64,000 nt of DNA, from assembly GCF_000264995.1 (NCBI RefSeq), contig NW_006767438.1:1732636-1796635 (forward strand), read 5' to 3'. This DNA comes from Punctularia strigosozonata HHB-11173 SS5 (Eukaryota > Basidiomycota > Agaricomycetes > Corticiales > Punctulariaceae). This document shows, piece after piece, positions 11,798-23,029 of this stretch. Both the position numbers and the translations under genes were made by a program. Each line of letters opens with the position of its first letter. The first letter of the stretch is position 1. A model generated the notes under the pieces. It made no database searches and had not been told where the DNA came from. It worked only from the letters and a program-made list of their open reading frames with translations.

Positions 11798-13249
11798 GAG
11801 CCAAGGGACGTTATCGATGAGAACCCAGACGGCAGCCTGAATTTCGACAACAGGCTGACAACGAGAGGCGAACTGGGAGACATATTCCGGATCTTCACTG
11901 AGGAAACCACCACGAACGAACTCCCAGACATAGCGAGGAACAACGAGACCCCACAGAGTGATGGAATAGTGATAGCAACAGACGGGTCCTGTGTGAACAA
12001 CGGAGATGCGGATGCGATAGCCGGCGCTGGAGGCTTCGTGACCGAGGGCGACGAAATGAACTTTGCCACGAGACTGCCGGAAAGGATGGACCAATCAAAC
12101 CAGACAGGAGAGATGGTCGCGATCAAAATCTGTGCCGAGAAAGTACTACACGAACGAGCACTAGACATTGAGACTGACTCTAAATATGTCATCGGAGAAA
12201 CAATAACACACCTGAAGAAGAGAGAAGACACAGGCTACATAGCAGTTGCCAACCGCGAAATCGCGAAGGCGACAGTGGCTGCGCTACAAATGCGCCCCAA
12301 GAACACAAGCATGAAATGGATCAAAGGTCATAATGGACATGAAAGGAATGAAGGAGCCGATCGGAAAGCTGCAGAGGCCGTTAAGAAAACGACGTGCGAC
12401 GAAGTGCCGCTAGAGATCCCCCCTACTCTGAAAGTAACCGGGGCAAAACTATCCAGAATGACCCAAAAACTAGCATATAAAGTGATTCGAGAAAACAAAA
12501 TGAAAGAATACCGAGTACGAGAGAGAGCCGCAAGGAACATAGAACTAGTACAAGACGCCAGTAAATCCCTCTTCAATAAACTGCCCTCCCCCACCAGAAT
12601 ATGGAAATCGATTCAGAACAAAGACATAGCCAGAGAAACGCGGTACTTCCTATGGATGGCTATGCATGACGCATACATGCTAGGTGACAAATGGCTTCGC
12701 CCAAGTTGCCCCGCAGACTTGAGAGAGAGGAGCGTGTGTGCACACTGCGACAAAATAGAATCAATGGAACACATACTGATGGAGTGCCGAGCATCGGGAC
12801 AAGAAGAAATATGGTCCCTCGCCTGCAACCTGTGGAGGAAAAAGAACACAGAGACAAATCTACCGTCGCACCTGATAGGTGCCATACTCGGAAGCCAGTG
12901 CACAGAGATCAGGAACAGTAAAGGGAAAATCAATCGGGGACAAACACGACTATACCGGATCCTAATTGCAGAATCTGCGCACTTGATATGGAAGATGCGG
13001 TGCCAGAGAGTGATCCGCGACGGAAACCAGCCAAAAACACGCCGGGAAGTAAGGAACCGATGGAAGGCGGCGATGAACGCGAGGCTAAAGCTAGATTGCC
13101 GCTTAGCGGACCGAGCAAGCTTTGGCGCCAAAGCGGTGAACAGAGACCTGGTCCTAGAGACGTGGTCCGGCACACTGCAAAACGAAAACCTCCTACCCGA
13201 AGACTGGGTAGGATGGAGCGGGGTTTTAGTGGGTATGGACCCAGATTAA
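11798..13249 (+). pseudogene. LINE ORF2, RNase H and C-terminal portion
   Basis: Continues in the frame of the RT part after the TGA. The RNase H active-site acids are all visible: D in TDGS (about 11981), E in GEMVAIK, D in ETDSKY and D in EGADRKA. A second zinc-like cluster (SVCAHCDKIESMEHILMEC, about 12730-12795) lies near the C-terminus. There are no further frame breaks to the stop at 13249. With one nonsense change over about 1,390 codons, this is a young or recently active copy. Confidence 0.8.
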
Positions 13250-13480
13250 ATCATTACCACATCGGGTAAAGGTAAGTTAGACTGTATATACACTCAAGGT
13301 AAGAAATGAACCCGATGTCTACTCTATGCTATGCTATGATATGCTATATGCTAAGTCCGAGTCCCACACTATGTGCGTAACGCATTTCCTCGCGGTACAC
13401 TCCTCCAGGGTTGCAATTCCCCGGAAACCTCGGCGCGGCTTACTGGGAAAGGCCTGACCTATTACCAGTACTGACCACCT

Positions 13481-13690
13481 GACACCTTTGCGTCGGAGCG
13501 CTCCAACCCAAAAAAAAAAAAAAACTTTAACCTTCGCGACCGCGAGCCCTAGACCGGAGTTCCCACCTGGACAACCACGTCAGGGAGATATGTCACCGGA
13601 AACGCCAAGCTCACCGGTGACCATCACCTTGCCGTTGAGCTCTGACACGTCCTTCATGGTGGCCCGTCCAAATGCCCTGGTGGCACTCCT
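13481..13690 (-). pseudogene. Short SDR gene fragment
   Basis: Reverse-strand similarity to the 5' part of the SDR gene at 23030-24423: the exon encoding KDV.EL.GKV..VTG, an intron starting GTGAGC and ending CCAG, then an exon like G-N-S-G-LG-VA-K (with one TAG-like change), then a second intron containing a T14 run and an exon-3-like scrap (GACGCAAAGGTGT). Only about 200 bp survive. It lies between the LINE 3' side and the P450. A relic of a duplicated SDR is the best reading. Confidence 0.65.
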
Positions 13691-14469
13691 GAGGCGTACC
13701 TCCATATCTGTCCATTGTCCACGTGCCATGGTCCAAGGAGCTAATAAGCACCATTTTTTTTCTGATGGAGATGCACCTAATCAGCTGTGCCAAAAGGTAG
13801 CCTGAGGTGGTTTTGCCTGCATCGGCGCATCATAGCTCCGGTATCTTCTCTGCGATATGTTTGACTCTCGAAGTTTCCCGCAACGAAGATTCCGAGTACT
13901 TAGTGAAGTGCTCCCGAGTTGACTGGTATGGACTCGTGTGTACTCAAATGCAGGAGAGACGTCTTCTATATTATCTATGACACATGCACCCCTAGAACAT
14001 CCTTGTGGGCCCATGCTTGCATATGTCGGCGGGTAGTGACCATCATCAAGATGGTCCGAAATCCCGTCAGCTCGATTTTGCGGCGATCTCACGAGACGTC
14101 GTCGGGTTAACCTGAATGAAAATTCTGTAGTATGTCAGACGCGTGTTCCCTAAGCGACAGCAGCAAGTTCTCCGGGAGTAGAGCGGTTCGCAATCTCGTA
14201 TCCTATGTAGTGCGAGTCCCAACTGGTACCTTCCTGTGACAGTTATGTCACATCAATCGTACGGAGACAGGACCGCCACCTGAATGTTTCTGATTCGACC
14301 TTCAAAGCAGATCTGGCTCTGTGTGAATGGCCACACTCGTGCCGGGAATGCATCTAATGCCCATGGCGGAAACAAGAGGACGTCCGCGCGCTCGAATCTG
14401 GAACGTGCTCTTCGCAAGTTGGTCAATCTATCCTTCAGCAACTTGACACTCGCAGCTCGGAGCTTCCCC
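13691..14469. other. Intergenic region upstream of the P450
   Basis: No gene or repeat recognised. A long open frame precedes the P450 start in the same frame (from 14284), but it has no P450-like residues and is taken as 5' UTR. The ATG at 14470 is followed at once by a hydrophobic anchor. Confidence 0.4.
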
Positions 14470-16779
14470 ATGTCGCTACCCTTACCGACAACTAGCCAGC
14501 TGGCTGGTGCATCTTTCGTCGCTGTCCTGCTCTGGGCCGCCGTTAGCCGTACCCTCAACGTCCACGATCCAACTCTCGAAGATTTCCGTGGCCCACCCTC
14601 CGCCGGGTTCCTCCAAGGCAGCTTCGGCGAGGTCTCAGAGGCCGATGGGTACCGCCTCTTCGAGAGGTGGGCATCCGAATACGGCCACTCATACGTCTTT
14701 CGTTCATTCTTCAACGTGAGTCACGCCACCGAAATCGTCGACGATCGTGCTCATACTCCGACACTGAGACATCCGTGACAGTCCTACAAGCTTTATACAT
14801 CGGACCTGCGCGCCCTGAACCACATCACCACCTCGGATGTGTATGAAAAGTCCGAGGTGGTGCGATTCATTCTCGGCAAAATGGTAGGAAGAGGTTCGCG
14901 TCCCTTCGTACTGCGTCGCGGGCGTGAATCTCAGTACATCCGATTCGACAGGGCTCCTCTTCGTCGAAGGCGACCGCCATAAGCAGATGGTGCGTTCCCG
15001 AACCCATATCACGGTCACAATCTGACCTTTTCCGTAGCGAAAGATCACGGTATGCTCGAGAGCCTCGCGATCGTACCATCCCGGCCTCATTCCCTGCACA
15101 GAATCCCGCGTTCGGCCTTGCCCAGATCCGCTCCTTGACTCCGGTTTTCTTCGAGAAATCGCTAGAGGTACGTTCCGTTCAGACAATCATACCGCGCCCG
15201 ACGCTGACCGGTCCGGCAGCTGAGGGAGATATGGACGTCCTTCTCTGCCCGATCGTCACGCAGGGACGGAAAGTGCGAGATCAACGTGTTCGGGTGGATG
15301 GACAAGCTTGCCCTCGATATTATAGGGTTAGCAGGTACGCGTCGACGGGCCCTCGACGCGTGCGTCGCTGATACGCCGTGCGTACAGGCTTCAACTACGC
15401 TTTCGACAGCATCCGTCGGGAGGACGACGACCGTAACGAACTCAACAAGGCCGTCCGGGACATGTTCTCCTTCGACTACGTCAGCCCATCATTCATCATT
15501 CAACTCCTTATCCCGGCCACCCGAGTAGTCGTACGTAGCACGGAAACGCAGGCGAACGCTTCCGACGCTGATCACCTCCACCTCAGCCGACGGACCGGAC
15601 CCGGATCCAGGCGAGGTCGCTGGAGGTGATCAGGCGCATCGGATCGCAGATGATCGCGGACAAGAAATCGGAGCTCGTTTCCACCTCCATTCGAGCCGAC
15701 TCGGCGGTGGAGAAGAACTCGATCGAAGGGCGCGATCTGCTTTCGCTGCTCATCAAGTCGAACATGGCCGTCGACGTCGAAAGCGATGCGAGGATGAGCG
15801 ACGAGGAGCTCTTGGCCCGTGAGCATCGGGTCGCTTGGGTAACGCGTGGTTTTCAAACTGACGGCACCTCCAGAGGTGGTATCGTTCCTCGTGGCCGGAC
15901 ACGAGACGACGTCGTACGTAGACCGACGCATAGTAGTGGGGGAGCGACTCACGTTGGAAGCAGGACGGCGCTGACGTGGATCCTGTTCTCGTTGGCGGTG
16001 CACCCCTCGGTTCAATCGAAGCTGCGGGCTGAGCTGCAGCTGGTCGGGTCGGACGCGATAAACATGGACGAAGTGGATGGGCTGGAATATCTGGACGCGA
16101 CGGTGCGAGAAGGACTACGTTATCACTCTCCGTTGGCGACGACGGAGCGGGTGGCGACTCGAGACGACGTTATACCCTTGGACACACCGTACGTGGACAA
16201 AGACGGCGTCACGCGAGAGAGCATCAGGTACGCAGCGAGCGGTTGACACAGGTCCGCGGGCGGCTCAGGACGTTGATCTGTACTCCCTGTTTCTCTCTCA
16301 GGGTGAAAAAGGGCGACAACATCCTCGTCCCGATCAGAGCAGTGAATCGGTCGAAGGAGCTCTGGGGTGAGGACGCCGAGGAGTTTAGGTACGTCCTTGC
16401 CGATGAACGCCAATGACCTTTATCTCATCTAGACACCAGACCCGAGCGGTGGCTCCAATCTGCGATACCGGACGCAGCGAAGCGCATTCCCGGGATTTAC
16501 AGCCATATGATGACATTCCTTGGAGGGACCCACTCCTGCGTCGGATATCGCTTCGCTATGGTCGAGTACGTTGGACGTCTCCTGAACATTCTTCACAACT
16601 CACGACTATGCAGAATGAAGGTCATACTGTTCACCCTTATACGAGCTTTCGAGTTCAGGCTTGCCATTTCCCCGGAGGACATTGGGCGGAAGGCAAACAT
16701 TGTCGGCCGACCTTATGTTATCAGCGATCCCGAATCTGGGACCCAACTGCCGTTGACCATAAGGCTTATCTCGTCATGA
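14470..16779 (+). CDS. Cytochrome P450 monooxygenase
   Basis: Thirteen exons assemble to 548 aa with no frame break: 14470-14715, 14782-14893, 14952-14989, 15038-15049, 15102-15167, 15220-15334, 15388-15530, 15587-15818, 15874-15913, 15964-16227, 16302-16388, 16440-16565, 16614-16779. An N-terminal membrane anchor ([15 protein letters not shown]) is followed by the Pro-rich hinge RGPPSAGF. The I-helix has AGHETTS, the K-helix EGLR, then PERW, and the heme loop [14 protein letters not shown] supplies the Cys ligand. Exon 4 is only 12 bp (RKIT). Intron 2 uses a weaker GTTCGC donor. The N-terminal part ([26 protein letters not shown]) resembles agaricomycete CYP5144/CYP5150-like enzymes; exact family and substrate cannot be assigned. 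Expected at the ER membrane with a CPR partner. Confidence 0.88.
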
Positions 16780-17804
16780 ATCTCTTGGGGACACACGCCT
16801 GTCATATACGTTACTATATGTTTGTTCACTGCAACATCTTCCATGCCATCCGCCCGAGCCGGTGCTTGGAGCACTGCCATATGAGAATGAATGTGGGGGC
16901 GAGCGCCTGTTTCTCGCGAAGCAACCTGAGGAACGTCATCAGAAAAGAAAACCATACGGGGAAATATTCAGCGCGGTTCTATGGCAGCAACAGTATCTAT
17001 TGATTCAGCGTCCATATTTCAAACATCGGAGTAGTCGGCGGGCGAGTTCCAGAAAATGAACACATCCCGCGTCCACTCGGTTTCAGCGCTCGGTTATGTG
17101 ATGGACCAATTGAGTTACAAAGCCCTGCACACGGCAATGCAATACACCTTTGCACTTGTATCGTAAAGCGCGTTGACAAGAGTCTCGCCAAAACCGAATA
17201 GATTAGCATATGCTCCGTTCATGAGGTGGTATCACTAGGTAAAATTTATCGCAGACGACGTGGAACACAGGCCGCAACTTTAGTGAATATATAGTTCAGT
17301 TGCATGTAGGAAGCTTTGCTGTTCTTCTACTTCTCTAATATTGTTTAAAGTATCTACGAGGACTGGCAAGAGCCATCCGAGAGCTAGATGGTACATACTC
17401 CCATTGTTTTACGCGCCTCACAGAGGAGCGAACACCCGTGTGATAGTTCCATTCCTGAGTGAATTGCAGCGACGCGATGCTTATCTCCGCGTAGCACAGA
17501 ACAACGGAGAAGGCTAGTCATGTAGCACCACTCGTAGGATCTAGACGAGCATCAGGTAAGGTTTTGACAGCATTGTAATATGGACGACACAATCAGCTGG
17601 AAAGACAGCAACCTTATAGTCTCAAAATGGACGTTGGTATCACAAGGTGACCATATGGCCTCGCCTGCCCCAAATAGATGTCTGTGCCTTACCGACGGAT
17701 TTCGAGCAGTTCCATCAGGAGAATATGATGTCTGTAGCTACTCGGCGTTATATAAGTATGCGGTAGCTTGCGTAACCAATGAAGTTGCCATTGTTTTTAC
17801 GATC

Positions 17805-19759
17805 ATGCCTGCCATTCATCTCGACAACCTTCTAGGTGCAGCTCTCCTTGGAATTATTGTCTCGTCCATGCTTGTGTAAGAGACGCTATTCCCTGGCTTT
17901 AGCGCTTATTTGTGTCACAGAATCTACGTGATCACTTGTCTCCAGGTGTACTTGTGTTACACAGAATACTCCAAGGATGACCGACTGTTTCTCAAGATAT
18001 TTGTGCGGTCTTCGTCTACATGCCTTTCCTCTCACTGATACCAATGGCCCGGTTGCAACTCTCATGTGAGAGCAAAACTATCCCGCCATGTATGGCATAC
18101 TGATACTCGTAAAGGACCTTGGACACGGTCTATGTCGCTCTCTTGATCCACGTTATCTTTTACTATACGGTGACAAATTTCGGAGATTTCCTCGCTCTTC
18201 TCAGCAGCACCTCGTATGCTATGTTAGCTAACACTCATCGTTTCATTCATTGATACACATCTTGGCAGGACTCTGATGGTACGAGTATTGTACCTCATGT
18301 TTTCGCGTTTTCATCAAACCTGTCCTACTAGATTCAAGTCTTCATAGGGGTGAGGCAAAAACAGGATCGACGAAGGATCGAGGTACTGACACGGTTTCTA
18401 TAGCACCTTTCGACGTGCATGGTGCAACAGTGAGCACTGTCAACACACATACAGCCATTTACCAGAATGATCTCACCATCCATAACCAGGTTCTTTGCGT
18501 ATCGTGTTTATCGATGTAAGTGTCCCGGGCTGTTGAACTTCTTTCGTAGTAGTTCATGTTCCATGTGAAGTGAGTGACTCGATGAATGGGTGGGTACCAC
18601 TGCTCATCGTGCGTGGCTCAAGTTTTTCTTGTTTGACAATTGATGACATGGTTTGCAATAGTGAATTCTATCCCTCGGACAGCTCTGTGAGTTATCCAGT
18701 TGAGCCTGTTTTAAGAGGTACTGACGTACAATCAGCCTCGTCCGTAGGTAGGTAACTTGCTATATGCACCCGTCTGTGTGGCCACACTGACCGACATCGT
18801 CACCGTGACGCAGTATTCACGGTGAAAGGGTAAATCAGGGTGCTGTACTGTACCCGGTATCTGACCGTATGTATGATCAGCCTCCAGTTCAAATATTTCT
18901 CCAAGACGGGGGAGAACCTGGTTGGTGTTCACCTTCAGTCCAGTTCTTGATACTGTGTCGTTTATCCTTCCGTTAGCCGTGGTCGGTTAGTGCGCTCTCA
19001 ATCGACTTCGCCTGTGATGTTGTTATCACTATCGCGATGGTGTACTATCTCAATCGAAGTCGTACACAATTTGCAAAGTAGGTCACCAGCACTTAACGTT
19101 ACCCGATGTGCTGATAAATGCATTACAGGACAAACAGAGCGATTAATATGCTTATCACGTACTCGCTGAACACCGGTTAGACTTGCGCTATGTAGTACCG
19201 CGTTCTGTTAATTTATATGCGCATAGGGCTCCTGAAAACGTGAGCTACAACTTGGATCAATGTGCTGACTTCCAGGTGTTGAACACTACTGTGGCAAATT
19301 CACCATCATCACGCTAACAGTGGTCGGTATTTTTTGCCATTGATATCATACACGTATCTATTACTCACCGGATATACAATACCTAGTTCGTGACCCATGA
19401 TCAAGAGATGCTCTACACGCCGTTTTATTTCGTTCTCATACGCTGTGAGTGCTTTTTCATGCACAGAAAAGCCGCAGCAGTGATTGGACTATTCTTCAGT
19501 ATATTCTTGCGCATTCATGTCGACGTCAGTGGTGATAATGGCGTAGCGAGAGTGAACACTGACATAGTTGGTATTTCTTAGGCTCAACTCTCGAAGTCTT
19601 TTCCGCGCAACTCTTCGTGGGCCGGGAGAAATCGTGACTCTCTCTCATATCGCAAATTCGACAACCGCAAACAGTGCAACTAATCAGCCTGTGCACTTCA
19701 AGGATGCTTCCACCGCAAACAGCGAGAGTTTCGACATGTACTGCTCTCCAGGAGTATGA
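17805..19759 (+). CDS. DUF6534 seven-helix membrane protein (copy 1)
   Basis: Clear exon blocks in the order expected for this family: MPAIHLDNLLGAALLGIIVS (17805-17875), YVITCLQVYLCYTEYSKDDR (from 17921), TLDTVYVALLIHVIFYYTVT (about 18119), RFFAYRVYR (about 18490), then ITIAMVYYLNRSRTQFAK (about 19030), RAINMLITYSLNTG (about 19135), MLYTPFYFVLIR (about 19410) and LNSRSLFRATL (from about 19580) to a TGA at 19757-19759. Known: these basidiomycete proteins have about seven helices with the DUF6534 block near the C-terminus; no function is established. The last codons (SPGV) lie in sequence shared with the paralogue fragment that starts here, so the native C-terminus may have been replaced. Some middle introns are uncertain. 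Confidence 0.7.
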
Positions 19760-21087
19760 AGGTGGGGGAAGTCCGATGAGACTATATCCTGGATTAATCC
19801 CTAGATTAATCTAACAATTCAGCTCCAAACAGCGGCCAGCGCCCTGCTCATTCCCTCTGTGCAGAGCTTATACGCATGGCGCGTGCAGAAGCGTGTGTTT
19901 TCCACCTTTAAAGGTACCATATAATTTTGATTCTACAATGTTAAGTCAGAAGGGTGGATCGCATCCTCCTAATCATTATAGTGAGACAATAGTCCTTTGA
20001 CTAGACAAAAGGTCTGAATTTTCTCCTAATTCATTCAGTTTTTGACGGTTATCGGCAGATGGAGTGCGTACACTGTCGTGAATCTACCCGCTTCATTACA
20101 CTTCAAAATGTGACTCAGTTGTGGGGTGCAGTAGGTTGCGGACAGGACGAAACTCGCGATATGTTGACATCCTCCGGCACAGTGTCAGCTAGGGATGCGT
20201 GAGTCCCTCGTGAGACCAAGGGGAGACTGCGTACTGATTGAACGTAATAGTTATTGTCTTCACACATTCGAGGATTTCGTTGGACACAACTTGAATATGA
20301 AGGTGATAACCAACGCTACGTGTGAATGTCTCCAAGTAAACACTCAGTGACTTGTTAATCTTTAGGCTTCGATGTTCGCAGATTTGGGTGTCTCGACGAG
20401 CGTATGCACAGCGCTATCGTTCACGTTGTGCTTCCATCTATACTACACTGAATCAGGATTTCGGTATGTCATTCCACCTATCTCCTATGTTTATTGTTCT
20501 CGTTCTCAAATCCTTCTCAGAGTACCTTCAATCGTGCATTCCCTGGCGTACGATGGCGTCGCAACGGCTTTGCTGATAAGGTGCGATCCAGCGCTTAGTC
20601 GCATTATAGCAGGCTCGTTGAAAATTTTGCAGCGCATGCGCCATCGTGATTCTTGACGCGGTAGGTAGACGTATGTGATGTCGTCAACTACTGACCCAGT
20701 GCATACCAGTTCGCCGTGATGGCAAACAATTTCATCCACCTTTCCGTGGAAATCCTGCTGTCAAAGCTCTACTTGAACAGTTTCCTTGCCATGTGCGCTT
20801 CCTTTTTGCTCAGAATGAATTGACATCACTCACCTTCATTCAGGATGAACACTCGTCACGTCCTAAGTGAACGAGCGGCGGCTTACTCCGCGCCTCCATC
20901 TTTCCAGGGGAGCGCCCAACTGGCCGTCCAAGTTTCCAAGTCGGACCATTCTCGTCCGCTCCTTGAGCGCATATCCAACAAACAAGAGCGTTCTCACGAA
21001 TACTTATGCACTCTTCCTGATAAGGGGGGAGGTTTATATACTTTCATGCGTTTCCCAGGGATCAAGGTCGGCTGTCAAACTCTCTAA
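19741..21087 (+). pseudogene. DUF6534 paralogue fragment lacking its 5' exons
   Basis: From the shared word GCTCTCCAGGAGTATGAAGG onward this tracks the DUF6534 gene at 30631-32445 through exons and introns: LQTAASALLIPSVQSLYAWR, FLTVIGRWSAYTV, MFADLGVSTSVCTALSFTLC, SIVHSLAYDGVATALLIR, VMANNFIHLSVEILLSKLYL and the tail MNTRHVLSERAAAYS. The family's first exons (..FGALFLG.. to ..MHTIYYY) are missing. It therefore looks like a duplicated 3' half joined to the end of copy 1. It could only be expressed as read-through of copy 1. Confidence 0.75.
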
Positions 21088-21216
21088 GACAATGCGCTCG
21101 GTGATATTTGCGGCTCGACGCTGAGAGATGGCTGTAGCGCAGGTGAGAGTGGGAACCGGTCAATCCCAGTCGGAATGGGCTTTTACTTTAGGGCACGGGC
21201 AGGCTTTTGATTCGAA

Positions 21217-21241
21217 AAAAAAAAAAAAATGAAAAAAAAAT
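21217..21241 (+). repeat. A-rich run (A14 TG A9)
   Basis: A near-pure A tract lies about 100 bp past the 3' end of the S33 hydrolase gene and after the DUF6534 fragment. It could be a retroposition tail or simple slippage; no element body is attached that I can see. Confidence 0.5.
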
Positions 21242-21338
21242 GCAAAGCCGGAAGCTGTACTGAATGCGGAAGTACAATGTGGGAACACGAAGATATCGAT
21301 TCCAGGTAAAAACGTAGCGGTGCAGCGACACCGTGACC

Positions 21339-22387
21339 CTAAGATTGCGTGAGGAACGAGCCGACGACGCGCAGATATTTCTCCCGCTCCTCCAGCTGAG
21401 GCGTGTGGCTGGAATGCGCGAACCTCGTCCAGCTCACGTCCGGGATCAGGTCGAAGAACTTCTGGATCTCGTAGTCCTTCGACTCGTCGTACTTGCCGTT
21501 GATCAGAAGCGTCGGCACCTCGATCTTCTCCATGTCCGCCTCCGACATCTCGTAACTCTTCAGCGCGCCGGTCACGTCGAACTGCGTAGGACCGTACCTG
21601 CCGAGAGGAGCGTCGTCAGCGAAGGGCACCTTTGAAGCAAAACGCGGGAGGCGGTCACATCGCAACGTATACCGTGGGATCCTTGCCCACCTCCGCGAAC
21701 GTGTTCGCAAGATCCTCCGGCATGGGGTCGACGCGGCAGACGTGCAGCTGGTAGTACGCCGCGACGGCCGCCTGGTACTCCACCGAGTCGATCGTGCCGT
21801 CCTGCTCGTGCTTTCGGAGCGTGTCCTGCAGCCCCTGCGGCAGGCCCGCGCGCAGCTCGGAGAGCGAGCGGAGCCAGAGCTCCATGCTCGTCAGACAGTC
21901 GGCCAGAACCAGGCGCTTCAGACCCGGAGCGCGGTCCGCGGCGAGCCGAGCGGCAAGTATCCCGCCCCACGAGTGCCCCAGGATGGCAAAGTCGTCCTGT
22001 ATACCGAGCTTGACGATCAGGTTGTCGAGCTCGGCGCGGAAGAGCGCCTCGGTCCAGAAGGACTTGTCGTCCTTGAGCTCGGGCAGGTGCGTGCTGTTCC
22101 CGTTCCCGATCTGGTCGTAGAATATGACCGGCATGCCGTGCTCCGCGGCGAGTTGCGAGATCGGCAGGAGGTACTGGTGGACGACGCCTGCGACGATCGT
22201 CGACAATGAGAAGAAGGGGTACGTCGCGGTCTGGGGATAGCATACCTGGGCCGCCGTGGATAACCAGAAGGGGTCGATGCGTCTTGGATGATAAGTCTCC
22301 GAACACCTTGTACCAGGTATTGCATGGCTTTCCAGCGCCGGGAGCGTCAAAGTTCACTTCGCCTTCTGTGATTTTCGGGCTAGACAT
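21339..22387 (-). CDS. S33-family peptidase / alpha-beta hydrolase (copy 1)
   Basis: Three exons (22246-22387, 21659-22187, 21339-21597) with introns of 58 and 61 bp give 309 aa. Motifs: oxyanion HGGPG near residue 48 (G split by intron 1), YDQIGNGNS, the nucleophile elbow GHSWGG, and TLLINGKYDE before the C-terminal SSHTP, which supplies the likely catalytic His. This set is typical of proline iminopeptidase-like / L-amino-acid amidase-like members of clan SC. No signal peptide is seen, so a cytosolic enzyme cleaving N-terminal residues or small amides is the best guess. Start MSSPKITEGE chosen because the paralogue starts at the same place; an in-frame ATG four codons upstream is possible. 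A near-identical paralogue lies at 25186-26224, with an SDR between them. Confidence 0.88.
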
Positions 22388-22399
22388 GTTGTTGGTCAT

Positions 22400-23029
22400 G
22401 TCTGGCAAGTGGCGACTGAGAGGGGTCGGAAGTGAAGGTCTATGACTCACGCGCAGCGGTTCGGAGCCATGCGGTTCCTCATTTCTCTAGGAATACGCAG
22501 TACAGCCTAGGCATGCGACAATGCCGACAGGGATTGGATAAGCAGGTTCAACACGGAGGAAGAAGCCGAGATGGGTCGGTTCAGGTAGTGGGTGCCAGAT
22601 GGTGACTGACCACACAACGATCGCGAGAGGCAGTCACAAAGGCAGTCGACTGGCCTCCGCCGGCGCACGATACCGATGTTATCCAGTCACACGTGCCGCT
22701 TCGCAGGAAGGAGTTGCAGCGACGTACTGCATTCTCGGCTTGCAATTGACAGGACCGCATGTCGATGAACAGCAATTTGGGCCTCGCGACGAAAGATGCG
22801 AACCGGGATCACAATCAATTTCGTAGGACACTGGTGAGCCCAAGAATCCCAACATGGGTGTGACGGACTTGACATCGGCATTGGAATCCGCATGACAGAG
22901 TGAGCGTGCCTTGGTACAAACGGCTCAATGGCACCAACATGGATGTCATGAGGTGGCTCTCGAGCTCTAACGCGCCCATGACTAGAACTCAGGCACTACT
23001 GCAGCATAGAAATAGACACGACGGGTGCA
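22400..23029. other. Intergenic, nothing recognised
   Basis: Lies between two minus-strand genes: upstream of the hydrolase and downstream of the SDR. No repeat, RNA gene or coding signal was recognised. Confidence 0.4.

Larger units (their letters stand above)
9076..13480 (+). mobile_element. Tad-like LINE retrotransposon, 5' truncated
   Basis: One reading frame runs from about 9077 to 13249 with a single interruption. Only the last residues of an apurinic endonuclease domain remain at the 5' end (GIPNLDHKMVSVQL); an in-frame stop lies at 9074, marking the truncation. Reverse transcriptase follows: YRPISLL, DQAGFVPGR, LDQEKAYDK, RQGNPLSCLLFDLA and the catalytic FADD. A cysteine cluster (CKCCNC..) lies near 11670. 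RNase H (TDGSC, ETDSKY, HNGHERNEGADRKA) and a CAHC..HILMEC zinc-like motif follow. The 3' end is not sharp: candidates are the TATGC-rich stretch at 13325-13351 or the A-run at 13511-13524. Known: RT plus RNase H in one ORF with C-terminal Cys clusters fits Tad-clade fungal LINEs. Confidence 0.85.

Noticed and set aside
13511-13524. A14 run as the poly-A tail of the LINE
   Set aside because: SDR-like sequence appears on both sides of the run, so it may belong to the SDR relic's intron. The LINE 3' end is left open between about 13325 and 13524.
21742-22209. Plus-strand frames of 155 and 108 codons over the S33 hydrolase
   Set aside because: Antisense shadows of GC-rich conserved exons. The same shadows recur over the paralogue at 25628-26049.
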